From: Adineta steineri
Taxonomy: Eukaryota > Rotifera > Eurotatoria > Adinetida > Adinetidae
Assembly (NCBI GenBank): GCA_905250115.1
Contig: CAJNOI010000005.1
Coordinates: 868,001 to 932,000, forward strand
Reading direction: 5' to 3'
Length of the DNA stretch: 64,000 bases
Below the pieces are notes generated by a model. That model was given only the letters and a program-made list of their open reading frames with translations, did no database searches and had not been told where the DNA came from. Positions 39,291 to 52,834 of this stretch are shown here, in pieces. The first letter of the stretch is position 1; every line of letters starts with the position of its first letter. A program made the position numbers and the translations under genes.

Positions 39291-39644
39291 AGCGATTTAT
39301 GATTTAGTGATTTAAAATGAATTAAGATGATTTTTATGATTTAAATTGAGTTAAGATAATTTAAAACTCACGTAAATCAAGTTCGACAACATGACCTTAC
39401 GGCGGTATAAAATTATTATTTCCCTAGCGATATGCACAAGTCATACCAAAGGAAAAAGCGATTTGTGATTTTTCTGATTTAATTTTGATTTTCAGATGAT
39501 TTAAATCAGTTTAAATCATAAAAACTGACTTTTCTTATGATTTAACGTGATTTAACTGATTTAAAAGTGATTTCAATGATTTAAAGTAATTTATTTGACT
39601 TAAAATGAGTTAAATGATTTAAGTTTGATTTTTGTCTGATTTAA
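39291..39644. repeat. Degenerate GATTTAA-rich array
   Basis: The word TGATTTAA and close variants recur many times, in two blocks (39291-39372 and 39448-39644). Each block starts with the same leader GGAAAAAGCGATTT. A non-repetitive stretch of about 75 bp separates them. It ends just before a C run. Confidence 0.7.
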
Positions 39645-39655
39645 ATCAGCTTTCT

Positions 39656-39665
39656 CCCCCCCCCC
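39656..39665. repeat. Run of ten C
   Basis: An isolated homopolymer of C, conspicuous in DNA this AT-rich, bordering the GATTTAA array. Confidence 0.8.
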
Positions 39666-40210
39666 TTGATTTCTTCTCTGTTTATAAATGATAACAAAAA
39701 AAAATTCCATGAATACGTTCGAAGTAATATTACACAATGCAAAGAATCTTTAAAAATATTGATTCTCTTTTTTTTTGTCTTGCAATAACAAACAGCGCAT
39801 TACTTTAGCCAAAACATTAGCATAAAGAAAAGAAGTCTTTGTAATTTTTGTTTGGAAAATCGACTGCTGTGGATGCAAATAAGTTTTGATGTGGTTGTGG
39901 TTGAGAATAATTGTAACACTCTCACAGCAATGGACTATTGGAGAAGCCGATCGGCAAATTGTTCCACTTTGAGGAGAAATGCTTCAAACCCACAAAAGCA
40001 ATACATTAATGAGAAATGGAAACAGCGAAAACGACATCAATTTGATGCCTCATTCGATACCAAAAGGGTATTCCATACAAAGAGACATCCTTTCTTCCAA
40101 AGAGAAATGGTGCAAACGTGAAAATATATGCATTCAATATATAATTCAATACGATACCGATATTTTCATTTAGAATGAAGTCCTTTTTTTCAACTTTCAT
40201 TTTTCATTAT

Positions 40211-40378
40211 GAATGGAGATATGAATGAAACATTTCACGTTATCATTTATTCATTTCTGCTGACGAAAATTCATATCTTCTAGAATATTCTGTTAAAGTA
40301 AAAAATAAAATACTTCATATCTCTGTTTCTTTCATGTCTCCTTATCAATGGAGATATAGATGAATCATTTCATATTAT
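40211..40378. repeat. Duplicated segment, about 135 bp apart
   Basis: ATGGAGATATGAATGAAACA at 40213 and ATGGAGATATAGATGAATCA at 40348 begin related stretches (both continue CATTTCA..TTAT). The copies are diverged. The hairpin element copy 3 starts directly after the second. Confidence 0.5.
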
Positions 40379-40382
40379 TGAA

Positions 40383-40457
40383 GGTAAATGTGGGTGTCGG
40401 CGGGGATAAATAAAAGATGAATCCACACTTACACCCATCCATACCCACACTTTCTCC
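40383..40457. repeat. Hairpin element, copy 3
   Basis: A left arm with ATGTGGGTGT and a GGCGGGG stretch faces a right arm with CCACACTTACACCC and ATACCCACAC. Pairing is partial. It is G-rich then C-rich on the plus strand, as in copies 1 and 2. Confidence 0.5.
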
Positions 40458-42112
40458 CTTGATCCATCCTCAGTTCTAAACTCTGTTTGCTCTTCTATAT
40501 CAAATCTAATATTCTACAGTAATTGAACTTCACTCTGTCACTTCTGATGTTTGACTTTGATTGTGTGTCTCTGTATCAATTATGTGATTATTCGTGTTGA
40601 CTATAGACTCACTTCTATAATACTCTTATTAAATTAATTGTTTATACAACTACTAAGCATACTACGTTCACATTGATTGCTACTGTCTCTAAAGAACATT
40701 AGAAGGCATAAGTGTACAATCGCTTACATACATATTAACTATTTGAAGCTTTCTTAACTAGATTGATTTTCAAAGTATTCTGAACAGATATATGGCTATG
40801 CTTCAGAGAGATTCTAAAAAATGTTCAATTAATATCTACTACAGTTTCAGAAATACTGCTGTAAAATTCTTTTTTTGTACTTTTTCTATGAAAATGACGT
40901 GTCTCCTACATAAAACATTTGTTTCTAGAACTTTTGCATTATTCTTTAATATCTTTCAACTTTAAAAAAGTTCTTTGACGAATATTTGATTAGGTTACCT
41001 AAAAATAACTTTACAGTTATGGGATTTAGTAAACTATAAAGAGTGAATTTAATGTTAATGTTATATAAAAAAGTGCATCTCCATACTAGTAAAAGGATAT
41101 TAGTGAATAGAATGTAAAAGTTATAATAAAATGGTTGCTTGATAAACTTTCAAATTTTACAACTTCAGTCAAATGCATGAGACGATGATATAAGTGTGAA
41201 AGCAAAAGAAAATTCTCTCTGTCCTTCATATTGGATTATATCCGAAAGAAAAAAAACATTTGGATATCTCGGTACTTTTTAAAACTATTGGTCATTAATC
41301 TATACGAAAGAAAATTTATTGCTTGTATTTTATCTAAGGAATAATACAGTTGAAAAATAATCAATTTAAAATGCAAAAAATCACTTGTATTGAATAAATA
41401 ATTAATATAATCTTAAAGAAACATGATTAGGAAAGATTAGAGAAATGCTAAATAGAAGAACATAAACGCAAATAGTAACATCTTGTTCAGAAGAATCTTG
41501 TATAACTTTTTTATAATTTAACACATAAGGGAACTGTGCAGCAATCAATTTTTGATTTGTTCTATCATGCTTATTGGTAGAAGAGAATAGCTTCATTGAT
41601 TGTTGAATAAGTAAAATATATATTAACTTATTAACCATTTAAGATCAAACACAATATCGATAATGAAGATATGCCCATGCAAATGATATTTCATGCTGTT
41701 TGTCAAATATTACACTATTATTTTTGATAAGCAGTTAATATAATAATTTCGAAAGAAAAAAAAATCACCATAAATTATATTTTGTCAATAATGTATTTTT
41801 CAAAAATTTGTTTAATAAAACAAATCTAGCATTTATAAAAGTTGTCTTTCATACCCAGTTATTTTTATCAGTCGATGATTATTTACAATAATGTACACTT
41901 ATTAGAACTCATTTGATTCGATTCAAAATCATAACATTGGCTTCTAATGTATTTTTTTTTCTTTTTTTAAAAAAAAAATGCTTACTGAAGAACAGATTAC
42001 ATTACCTATTATTTACCTATTACGAACGAAAACTATTGTGAAACTAATCGATTGTAATCATATTTATACTTGCTAAAGAATACATTAACATTTATTATAA
42101 GTAAAGAAATAA

Positions 42113-45100
42113 ATGGCTGGCAACTATGAAGAAGACAAATGGACAACAAAAATAGAAAATCTTTTTCAAGCTGGTAGACTTACATCACATCAATGTACAG
42201 TTTATAACAAAGATTCCAATTCAAAAACAAATCATGAAAGATGTGGTTGTCAAAGACCTATTCGACATCATAGTTTTGATGGAGATATTTCTGAAGAAAA
42301 ACCTAACCCAAAAGATTGGAATGTTAAAGATCATGCAAAAAAATTGCAACGTCTTATTTATCATTCTAATCCATCACGTAAAGTAAGTTTAAATTAAACT
42401 AAAAAACTAACAAACTTCTATTAATAATTTGTTTAGTTTTTACGATGTTCATGTGAAAGTAAAGATGATATTGCTACACTTTATGAACTTATGAGATATA
42501 CTTGTGATATACCAAAATTAATTATTAGTATTTATGGTGGTCGTATGCATTTCACATTAAGTGAAGATATAGAAAAAGAATTTATGGATAGTTTAGCTGA
42601 AATTGCCATTACATTTGGAACATGGATTATAACATCAGGATTAAATAATGGTGTTGCAAGATTGGTCGGAGAAGGTATTAGTCAATTTCAAGCATTGACA
42701 GATACAAAACAATCAACAACTCTTCTTGGAATATCTTGGTGGGGTAAAATAACACGAAAGACACGTAGAATGGTATTGGATCTTCAAAGAGAAGTAAATA
42801 ATTGTATAAGAACAATGAATAAAAATAATATGATTTGTTTCTTTAGAATTTAATAATAAATAATAATCCTATCAATACAGAAACACTTTTTTCGTTCGAT
42901 AATAAAAGTAGTCATACATTTGAAAAAAATCATACTCATTTTCTTCTCCTGGACGATGGAAAATATCGAAGTCAATATTTAAATAATGAAAATGATCAAT
43001 CATCAACAATTGCAAGAAATCGACAATTAAATGCACATGAAGATGTTCAACAACAAGAAATAGGTCTGATGAAAATAATTTTTTATCTATCGATTATTGT
43101 ATCCTTTCAGAAATTATAAATCAAAAAGATCTATGTGCTCTAACAAAGCAACAACAAGTAGCCTTTGCTAAAGCAACTAAATATCCAACAGAGATGCAAC
43201 GTTCCGATTTTGTTAATTATGCATGTGAAATAGATGATAGTAAGCCTTCAAAATTTATAATATTCTATTTATTCGAATTTATATATATTTGAATAGGTTA
43301 TGCAGTTACTATCATAGTCGAAGGAGGCATCAATACATGTCTAGCCGTTTTAAGTGAAATTCAAGTTCAACGTCCCGTCATTTTTATTCAAGTATTAATT
43401 GAATCCTATTATAATCAGTTTTTCTTCTGTTTTAAATAGGGTAGTGGCAAAATTGCTGATGTTCTTGCCGGTCTCATGGATCTTACAGCCAAAAATGAAC
43501 ATACTCCTGCCAGGTTATCATTTTTTAATTAATATGTAAATTAATATTTTTGTTTTAGGGTACCTGAACAAGACGAAATTGAACATAATCTAAGACGTTT
43601 TCCTATGCGTGCAAGAACAGAAAAAGAACATAAAAGATTAATTGATCAAATAAAAGAAATTATGCATCCAAGTGTACGTAGATATCTCAATGTATTTCGT
43701 AACAATAGTGAACTTAATATGAAACAAACTATTTTTCATGCAATCTTCAAAGGTTAAAAAAAATATTATTCATTTTAAAAAACTATATATTCTTTATCTT
43801 TATTAGCTCACTTTGCTCAAATAGATTTATTAATAACCAATTTAAAACATGCTACATCAGAACGAAGTAATAAAGAATCACAAAAATTAAGTTTACTCGA
43901 ATTGGCAATAAAATGGAATTGTTTCGAGCAAGCAACTGATTTATTAGCCGAGATGGAATATATGGTTGGTAGTTATATATTCCATGAAAATTTAATGATT
44001 TTATTTTTAGGAAAAAGAATTATTAGCAAAATTATTTAAGCAAGCTGTTGATGAAAATCGACCCGCTTTTGTTGATTATTTTCTTCGAATTAATTATGAT
44101 CCACGTCGTACATTGGATCTACTAAAAGAGAAACGAGCTTCTATATCTAATCGAGCAGAAGCATCAATTCCATTAGAGTGTGATAATCTTTGTGATTCTG
44201 AAACATTAGCATCAAAAGATATTATACCTGAATTTCAAAATCAACTTCAACTAGGTGAACGTGGTTTAGATTTCATTTTTGAATTGTATGAAAAACCATT
44301 TAATTCGAGCAAACGTGAATTACACTTTATTCAACCTCAATCTGGTGATGAATTAGATATTCAATATAGTGAATGGATAGGAAGTTTTATGTGGCCAGTA
44401 TTTAATGATGTTTCTTCATCATTAACAATGCCAGTTAACGAATTATGTTCAACATTTATTCAGCGCATAAAATATATCTGTTGTTGTGAATGGAATTTTA
44501 TTAATCGAAATCGAAATAAAACTAAAAATGGGTTTAGTACATTGAAAAAAATGATTCAACAATCTCCTATTCTCACTGTTCCACAAATAATAGAAATAAA
44601 AATACGCGATGGTACATTGGCTGAAGAATTAACACAGGCAATGTTACGTGATCTTCTTTATTGGTCAATATTTACCGATCGTATAGATATGGCAAAGGTA
44701 TTTATACTTCACATTCGTACTCGAATATGTGCGGCTCTTTCATGTGCAGCAATTTTGAGAAATCGAGTTAGTAAAACAGTTACTAGTGACAAACATCATC
44801 TGTATAAACAACAAGCACAAGATTTTGAAAATTATGCGATCGATTGTATAAATACGTGTTACTCAAAAAATGAACGTAAAGCTTGTGAATTATTAATTCG
44901 TGAACAGCCATTATTTGGTAAAATAACTTGTATGCAAGTAAGTCTTAATTTTCTGTATTTGTATATTTTAAATTAATATAACTTTATAGGTCGCTATTTC
45001 ATCTGAAAGTAAACTTTTTATTAATACTGATTGTTTCAGTCAAGTTCTGAAACGTATTTGGTATAACAAAATTTCTCATACTGACAATTCATTTCTCTGG

Positions 45101-46881
45101 ATGATGAGATTTATAATATCTTTTTTAACACTTGGATTGCTTGCACCATTTATGATGTCTTATTGTCTTCCAGAAGTCATAGAAAAAAATAAATCATCGA
45201 ACAATTATCAAAATGGCGTTCATCAGGAAAATACAAACAGAATGAATAATAGAATATTTCTCAGGTTAGTATTCACATTTTGTAATTATAAACTGTACTA
45301 CACGAGTGAAGAAAATTTTTAGTTCTCAATTATCCGATGCAGGTGTAAATTATTATACACGATATAGAAATTCCTCTGTTGACACATGGCAAACTTACGT
45401 AGAAAGAGTAAAAGATTTTCATCAATGTCCTATGATAAAAATGTGCTATCATTTTGTAAGTAACAAAATAGGTTTCTTTCCTTTTATTTCATACTTGAAA
45501 TATATTATAGATTGGCTATATATGGTTACTATTAGTATTCAGTTATATGGTATTATTTAAATTAGTTCCTCCAACTGATCTAGGACGTGAATATCATTGG
45601 ACAGAAATTTATACTATAGTTACTATTTCTACAATGCTAATCGAATATATACGAAGAGTATAAATTTAAGATTTTATAAAAGAAATATTATATACATATT
45701 TTTTATAGAATATGTTCTACTATATAACATACATGCGTGAAGGTCAACAACGCTCATTAATATTACGATTGCTTAGTAGTATTCTCAAATCAATCCCATA
45801 CAACCTTTTTTTCATAGGAATGGGTCTTTGGTATGGATCTCGACGTATACCTTCGTTGTTCACAACTGCTAAGTAAAAAGAATTTGCTTATCTTTGTATG
45901 TTAAAATCATTGATTTATAGGATTATCTTAGCATTAGATCTAGAATTATGGTATTTATGGTCACTCAAATTTATTACTGTTATCAAAATTCTAAGTCCAA
46001 AAGTGTTTATGGTGAGAAATATGGTGAGTTTACAATATCTAACAAGTTATTAAAAGATCAGCGTGTTTTTGTTTCATAGCTTCGTGATCTAATGGGTTTT
46101 TTATATGTGGTACTAATATGTATCGCAGCTTATGGAGTTGTATCTCGAACTATGATTAAACAAGGCAAAATGGAATTTACTGCTCGTAGTCTCTTTGCAG
46201 ACATATTTCATGCACCCTATTGGCTTCTATATGCAGATGCAGACGATGAAAAAAAAACAATTGACGGTTCGATTTTTTTTGTTATATTGAAAAATCTATC
46301 TATAAATTATTTTTAGACTTAACTTCTCGTAATAATGCTACAAATCTTGATGCAGAATCAGTTGCAACTCATATGTTACTGGCATTTCATATGATTTTAT
46401 TCAATATTCTTCTTCTCAATTTGCTTATTGCTGCATTTGCGTATGTATACTAGTTATTATATATAGCTTTTTATAATATTTCTATTATAGTACAACAATA
46501 AGCAAAGTCGAAACAAATTCCAGGTATTTCTATCATTATCAAGTATACACTATGACACAAGAATATTTCGAAAAACCAATAATTCCTGTTCCACCATTTA
46601 TTCTCATTTGTTATATAGGTAGTATCATACGATATATATATTATAAATTGAAACAATGTTGTAAAAAACAAGATGATATTAAAAAATATAAGTATTATGT
46701 AACTGGCATTTTTAGTAAGTTTAAAATTGTTATGAACTATTTTATCAAATAAAATGTAATTTTAGAAATGATTCCAGTTGATTCTGAATTTACTGAACGA
46801 TGTACAGCTTTTGAACATGCTGCAACTTATGACTATGCTAGACGTTTTGTCGAAAATAAGAAAGGAAAACGTCCTACATAA
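42113..46881 (+). CDS. TRPM-like cation channel
   Basis: Tetrameric non-selective cation channel subunit. Eighteen exons: 42113-42382, 42437-42793, 42847-43063, 43111-43239, 43297-43391, 43440-43513, 43559-43752, 43807-43964, 44011-44937, 44990-45264, 45323-45455, 45511-45657, 45709-45872, 45921-46023, 46080-46266, 46317-46440, 46491-46714, 46766-46881; about 1,297 residues with all phases agreeing. The long N-terminal TRPM homology region is diagnostic: PKLIISIYGG, FGTWIITSGLNNGVARLVGE, LLGISWWG, NHTHFLLLDDG, VTIIVEGGINTCL, GSGKIADVLAGLMDL. Six spans follow from about residue 848 (FIISFLTLGLLAPFMMSY) to TM6 at about 1160-1185 (LLAFHMILFNILLLNLLIAA). The pore region before TM6 reads ADIFHAPYWLLYADADD. 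The TRP-box region includes FEKPIIPVPPFILI. There is no NUDT9-H or alpha-kinase domain; the C-terminus ends soon after a short helix. Which TRPM subtype it is cannot be told. Confidence 0.9.
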
Positions 46882-49162
46882 TATGACATAGATTTTACAC
46901 TTGTATTAGTTCTTTTTTTCTTCTTCTTATACATTTCAAAAAAAATGAAGATAAAAATCTTTAATGGCGGATATTCGATTATTTCTTTTGAAGATGGCGT
47001 TTTTTCACACGTTCTACACTGGACAATGGTCAAGTGTGAACATTGGCTCTTCTCTTCACCCAACAACAGAATAGAAAAGAATAGAATAAGAATAAGCATT
47101 GTTTTAATGATTTCCTATTTGTATTGAAGAAAGAGAGAAAGAAGAAGAAGAAATAAGTGAGAAGTATTTATAATTTAATTCAAGTGAGTAATTGTTGTTT
47201 TTTATTTTTATTACATTTCATCGATTGTAAAATTGTTCAGTATGAATAAAACAAAAAAATAAATCGATAAGAATGTCTCCTTTCTTTTTATTTCTATAGA
47301 TGATTATTTGATATGAAGTAGATTATTTTTTTTTAACAAAGGGATCATGATTATATTACCTTGTTGAAAAGGTATAAGATGTAAAGATAATGTCAAAAAA
47401 AAAGATCAAAAAAATAGAGAAGGACATATTACTACAGGAACTCGTTTGATTGGCATAAAGAATAGAATAAGCATGCTGTTATCTTCTTCCTTTTTTGCTG
47501 ACCTCGCCGCATGAACACTCAATAGTCATTTTCTTCATCTAATGCCATACATGTATATACAAGAGCATAAACCTAGAGAATTGTTGATGTTGTTTTTAGC
47601 TGCTCATGTTCATTCAATATCATGTTTGAATAGAGCTGTTACAACCGTTCGTCTTCCGGCTGGTGTTTGTATGACTATGTAATCATATCAACGTGTACAT
47701 TTTTATGTACATATATATATATACACGAGAAACGAGGGAATAAAAGGCGTGTTATTTGAATCATCATTATGAACAAATGTGTTTTGACCTGTTGGCCATT
47801 ATCCTCGTCATTGTACTCATATTTCTGATGGATATATCTGAAAAAGATATAAAGAAAGAATACTGGTAATAAAACGTTCAAACGAATGAGAATACGAGTT
47901 CTATGATAAATAACAATAATCGATTGTCTGTTTATCAATATTTCATGTTCGAATAGATAATGAAAGATCTCTTTCTTTTTTTTCTCTTTGTTGTCTCGCA
48001 TGTATATGTTCATATAGCGTGACGTGATCTTTGCCTTCTATTTTGTATTTCTCAACTACATATATATATATTTTCAGCTAATGACACGTAATTAGTGCGT
48101 CTGTCCATCTGCCTGTTATTTTTTTTTTTCTTTTTTCAGTTGAACAGCAACTTAACAGAACGATCATTTTTTATTTCTTACACACGTATATATACATATA
48201 TAAAATACATGAATTGTATGCTTCATCTAACATAGTTTCGATTTAATATGTATATGTACATATGCATATAGCGTTTATAAAGTGAATTAGTTCGTAATTT
48301 CTTCTATAGTTATGATCGAATAAGTAAGTACGTAGTTACATTATTGAGTAAGAAAGGAACATTAGTATGATGGTGTAATTCTAAACATATATGATTGATA
48401 TAGAACATTCACTCTTGTTGTTTCCCCTTTCTTCTTTTCCACAAAATCTATAGTTATTCTTTTGTTGACCTCTCTCCGCTATAGCTGATATTAATCATCT
48501 AAAAAACAAGATTGTTCTCTTGTTCATTTACCAAGGCTATCATAACCTTTTGATATAATATGTTATAAAGTCATTCTTCTTTTGTTCTCAATGAATGGTA
48601 CATGTTGTTGAACAACTTAGACTATCTACACAATTTATTGTCGATGTTCAATCGAAACTATGAGTGGGTATAAACGAAAGAATAATATGAAAAGTTTTCA
48701 TATCCTCACAGCAAAATATAACTTTTTGTTGGTTAAAGAAAGCATACATAAAAAAAAAGAACAGAAGTCGAGCAGATACTTGTGAATGTCATCGAATGAG
48801 AATTGTATGGATGTATAAGTAGCTGTCTGCTGTTTCTTTTTCATGAAAGAACTTATTTCAATTTGTATAAGAACACTTCTTCATATTGTTTTCTTTTCTT
48901 CGCATGTCTTGTCTGACCGTATTATGTATTCGTTGCTCTTCTCATTTCTTTCGTTCGTTCGCTTATTTCTTTTGAACTTTATTTTAAATCGAGTTTTCAT
49001 ATATATATATATATATACATATATACGTATACATATAATGCATTCGCTGTCATGATCATAATGATATATCGATCAAATATAAGTAACGAAAAAAAAAAGT
49101 TTATTTTAGATTTTTAAAATGTGATTAGACTTTTCATTTTTAATAAATTATGTCATTACTCT
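46882..49162. other. 2.3 kb gap, no gene recognised
   Basis: AT-rich spacer with TATA tracts (for example 49001-49018) and small open frames of low complexity. No protein domain or RNA gene was recognised. Confidence 0.5.
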
Positions 49163-52100
49163 ATGTCGATTCTACTATTAACTATCAACATTTTTCTAAT
49201 TCTATATACAGGTAAGAAATTATTTGAAATGATTAATTGTTTCTATTAACTCTATCGTATAGTAAATGTGGCTTCTTCACTATCATTATCTTCATCATCA
49301 ACATCATCAATAATAATCGATAGTGAAATAGGTGATATTAATGTTGCTATTCCGTGTCCAATAGATCGAAATAAATGGTCGTTTCCAACAATACTTCAAT
49401 GGTATCGATCAAATAATAATTATACTAAACCTATAGCTAGTCAATTTGATGATTATCCTGTACATATCGATGATTTCTATCGTCATAAATATAGTCTTTT
49501 AACAAACGGTTCATTACATATTGATAATATTCAATTAAACGATAATGATACATTTGAATGTCGTTTAATATTAATTGATCGTGGCCTACTTGATATAAAA
49601 GATAAATATTTTATTACATTTCGTGTTAATGGTAGGTTTTCTTTTAATCTGTATTATTTTATAAAAACTAAAATTTTTTTAGAACCACCACGTTTTATTA
49701 ATCTATCAAATTCATTACAAATAGCATCACATTATTCAACAGTTAATTTTATTTGTCAAATCTATGGAGTACCAGTTCCTGTAGTAACATGGTATAAAAT
49801 TCTTGAGAAAAATAAACAAACAATTGATAGTGAAGATTTAGAATTACTTTCAATTAATAATCAACAGTATGTATATTCATCCTAGAGATTTTCATTGATT
49901 CAGATTAACAATTTTTTCAAGGTATACTATTCATAATGTTGATGATCGCATGGCAGGAAAGTATCGATGTATAGGAAAAAATCGTCTTGCTACAGTACAA
50001 AATGACTTTCAACTTCTTATACGTGGTATGAAAAAAAAGAAAATACTTCGATTTTGGTTTCTTATATATAATATTTGATTTTAAAAGGTTCGATTTATTG
50101 GCGACGATTTCCAGAAAGTCAAACTGTTAGAATCAATAGTAGTTTGAATTTAAAATGTGAAGGTGAAAGTAGTGAACCATTACAATATCATTGGTAAGAT
50201 TCTAATCTTAAATATAAAGATTATTAAAATATATATTTTCTTCTGTTATATAAGGCTGAAAGATGATGTTCTTATATCTGATATAATTGCATCACAAGAT
50301 CGTATACGAACTTATAGTGATGGTGTTCTTACTATAAACCATATTCAACCATCTGATTATGGATTATATGTATGTGTAATAAGTATATTAAATTCAGCAA
50401 GTGTTCGAAGTAAACCTGCAATTATTACAGTTAAATGTAAGTTTATTGAATATTTACTTATTAAGAAAATAAGAGTTTAAATTAGATCCACCAATGCCAT
50501 CACGTACTCGTCAAATAAAAAATTTAACATTAATTCGAGGTTCAACAGGTATATGTCCATGTTTACTTGATTCATACCCGCCAATTCAATCTGTTGCTTG
50601 GTATCGAAATGGAGTATCTATACGTATTGAACCAAAAGGTAATTTATAAGAATTTAAATACATTTTTTTTGATTCAATAATTTATAATTAGGTGGTGCAT
50701 ATTCTATTAATGCTGAATATAGTTTAGTAATAAAATCTGTTGAAGATATTGATGATGGTAAATATTTTTGTCGTGCACAAAATTCGGAAGGATTTGGTCA
50801 TGATAGTACAACGTTTTATGTTGAAACAAAAGGTTTGATTTTATTTATTGATTTAACAGAAAAAAAAATATAATCAAATTCTAGAACCAATTAAATTTAT
50901 TTTACAACCAAAATCAATTTATCATACCAATGAACAAGATCAATTAACATTACCATGTGTTGCTTTTGGTAATCCACAACCAAAAATTAAATGGTTTAAA
51001 GTATGTTTTGAAATACAATAATTTTCCTGGCATAATTCTTTTTTATATTAATAGAATTCAAATGAATTGAAGGAAGTTAAAGAAAATTTAACGTTCGAAT
51101 ATATTGATAAAACAGATCATGGTGTATATGTATGTCAAGCAGCAAATGAACATACAACAACTAATATTACATCATTACTTATTGTTGAAAGTAAATTTGA
51201 TTTCAATCTTTAATATCGGAAATATATATTTTATGTTTATTTTGTTAGATACAACTCCACAAGCACCTCATAATATTCAATACAAACAAATGTCGTCTAA
51301 TCTTGTCATTTCTTGGGAACCAGGTTATAATGGTGGACGATCTCAACATTTTTTTATTTGGTATCGAATATTACATCCAAGAAAACGTGATTGGAATCAA
51401 ATTCGTGTATTACCTAATAATGGCAGTGAATTTACATTATTTGATTTAAAATTACAAAAAATATATGAATTAACCATAGTTGCAGAAAATAATTTAGGTT
51501 TAGGAACATTTACTCCTATTATTACAATTGAATTAAATACAACGGAAAATTCATCAATAAATTATTTACAATATTCATCGAGAACAAATTTATCACGACC
51601 ATTATCACCAACTAATCTTCGTTTATCTCAATCAAGATCAAATCTTTATATAACATGGAATCATCCAGACAAGATAAAATTATCAACAAATATTATTTAT
51701 TATGTTATACAATGGCGTTCAACAATTTTATTTAATAATCAACAATCACAACATTCAATTGTTGTTGATTATCCTATACGTTCATATATATTAAAAGATA
51801 TAAAACAATCAAAATATATTGTACAAATTATATCATATTCAGATAAAGGAACATATAGTTCGCCTATTGAATCACATATTGATATTCGTATGTATTCAAA
51901 AGTTCATATGATAAATGTAACAAAAAAAATCATATATTCTTTTATTTAGGTTTTAATTCAATTCTAGCGTATAATGGATCAAGTCGAATATTAATAATAT
52001 TACTTTGTATTTTGATTATATTAACAATAGGATCAATATTTGTATGTATATTTTGTGCATTAAAATATTATCATTATCGAAGAACCTATTGTACAGATCT

Positions 52101-52834
52101 TGAATGTGGTAAGAAAAAACAAAATAATAATTGACTCATTTAGTTTTTTTTCTTTGTCATGTAGATTCTAAATGGAAATGGTGCTGTTTTTCACCTATTC
52201 GATATAAGTATGTGAATAAAATCTATGGAATAATAGTTTTATTTTTTTGTAATTATATAGATTAGGTGATTGTTCTCATTTACAAGCTGATAGATATCAT
52301 GCAAGTCTTCTTAAATCAAATGATCTTGCAACAACACCACTTTATACTCCTCATAATCGAATACTATCTCAAACAGATAATGGTTTAATTCGACCAGCAT
52401 CACCAGACGATAATTGTATTGATTCAACAATATCCTTAGCTAAAGTTGCAACAATTCCACGTTGTCGTGATTCAATAATATCAAATGGAATTCCTACACC
52501 ACAATTAACTCGTGGTTCTATATCCGTAGATAATCCACATGCATATGTTTCATCAGCTCTTACATTTACAGCTGCTGATGAAACTAAAATGACTTCATTT
52601 CTGGAACCAATTTCAATTGGCAATATTTCACCTGTACTATATGGTGATATAGAAACTCGTAAAAATGGTGCTCGTCTTCCACTTGAAGTTGTACCAGAAA
52701 TGAATGAACTTGATCTCGCCAATAATCGATATAGTTTTGAACCTTCATTATCTATTTCTCATCATCCACATGCAGTTCAACCTAGTCCTATCCTTATTAC
52801 ATTTGATTCTAGTTCATTAAAACGACGTACATAA
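49163..52834 (+). CDS. IGSF9/Turtle-like immunoglobulin-superfamily receptor
   Basis: Single-pass neuronal-type adhesion receptor. Fourteen exons: 49163-49211, 49263-49631, 49683-49866, 49922-50025, 50088-50193, 50255-50436, 50486-50638, 50692-50832, 50885-51000, 51055-51190, 51249-51887, 51950-52108, 52165-52207, 52261-52834; about 984 residues. I chose the ATG at 49163, not 49150 in another frame, because it yields a signal peptide (MSILLLLTINIFLILYT) spliced in frame to Ig1. Five Ig domains follow with Cys/Trp pairs (for example VNFICQIYGVPVPVVTWYK, LKCEGESSEPLQYHWLK, CLLDSYPPIQSVAWYRN, LPCVAFGNPQPKIKWFK), each largely coded by one or two exons. Two FN3 domains share exon 11 (VISWEPGYNGG; LYITWNHPDK). 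A TM helix (ILIILLCILIILTIGSIFVC) and a Ser/Pro-rich cytoplasmic tail complete it. Five Ig + two FN3 + TM is the IGSF9/Turtle plan; Borderless-type relatives also fit. Confidence 0.8.

Larger units (their letters stand above)
38068..42112. other. 4 kb repeat-bearing region, no gene recognised
   Basis: No coding stretch with a recognisable domain or intron pattern was found. It holds two hairpin elements, a short tandem repeat, a GATTTAA-rich array, a C run and a duplicated segment, listed separately. Open frames at 39852-40121 (+) and 41402-41638 (-) are protein-sized but show no motif and no splice-supported partner. Confidence 0.5.

Noticed and set aside
39852..40200. Overlapping frames of 64-89 residues in the repeat region
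   Set aside because: No motif, no splice context, and three frames on both strands are open at once, which indicates a stop-poor patch.
41402..41638. Minus-strand 78-residue frame
   Set aside because: It has a slightly protein-like look but no domain, acceptor or partner exon that I could support.
47675..48013. Minus-strand 112-residue frame
   Set aside because: Tyr/Ile/Phe-rich translation of AT tracts, no family resemblance.
52369..52722. Minus-strand 117-residue frame with a balanced composition
   Set aside because: It is antisense to the last exon of the IGSF9-like gene, which is in phase with thirteen upstream exons.
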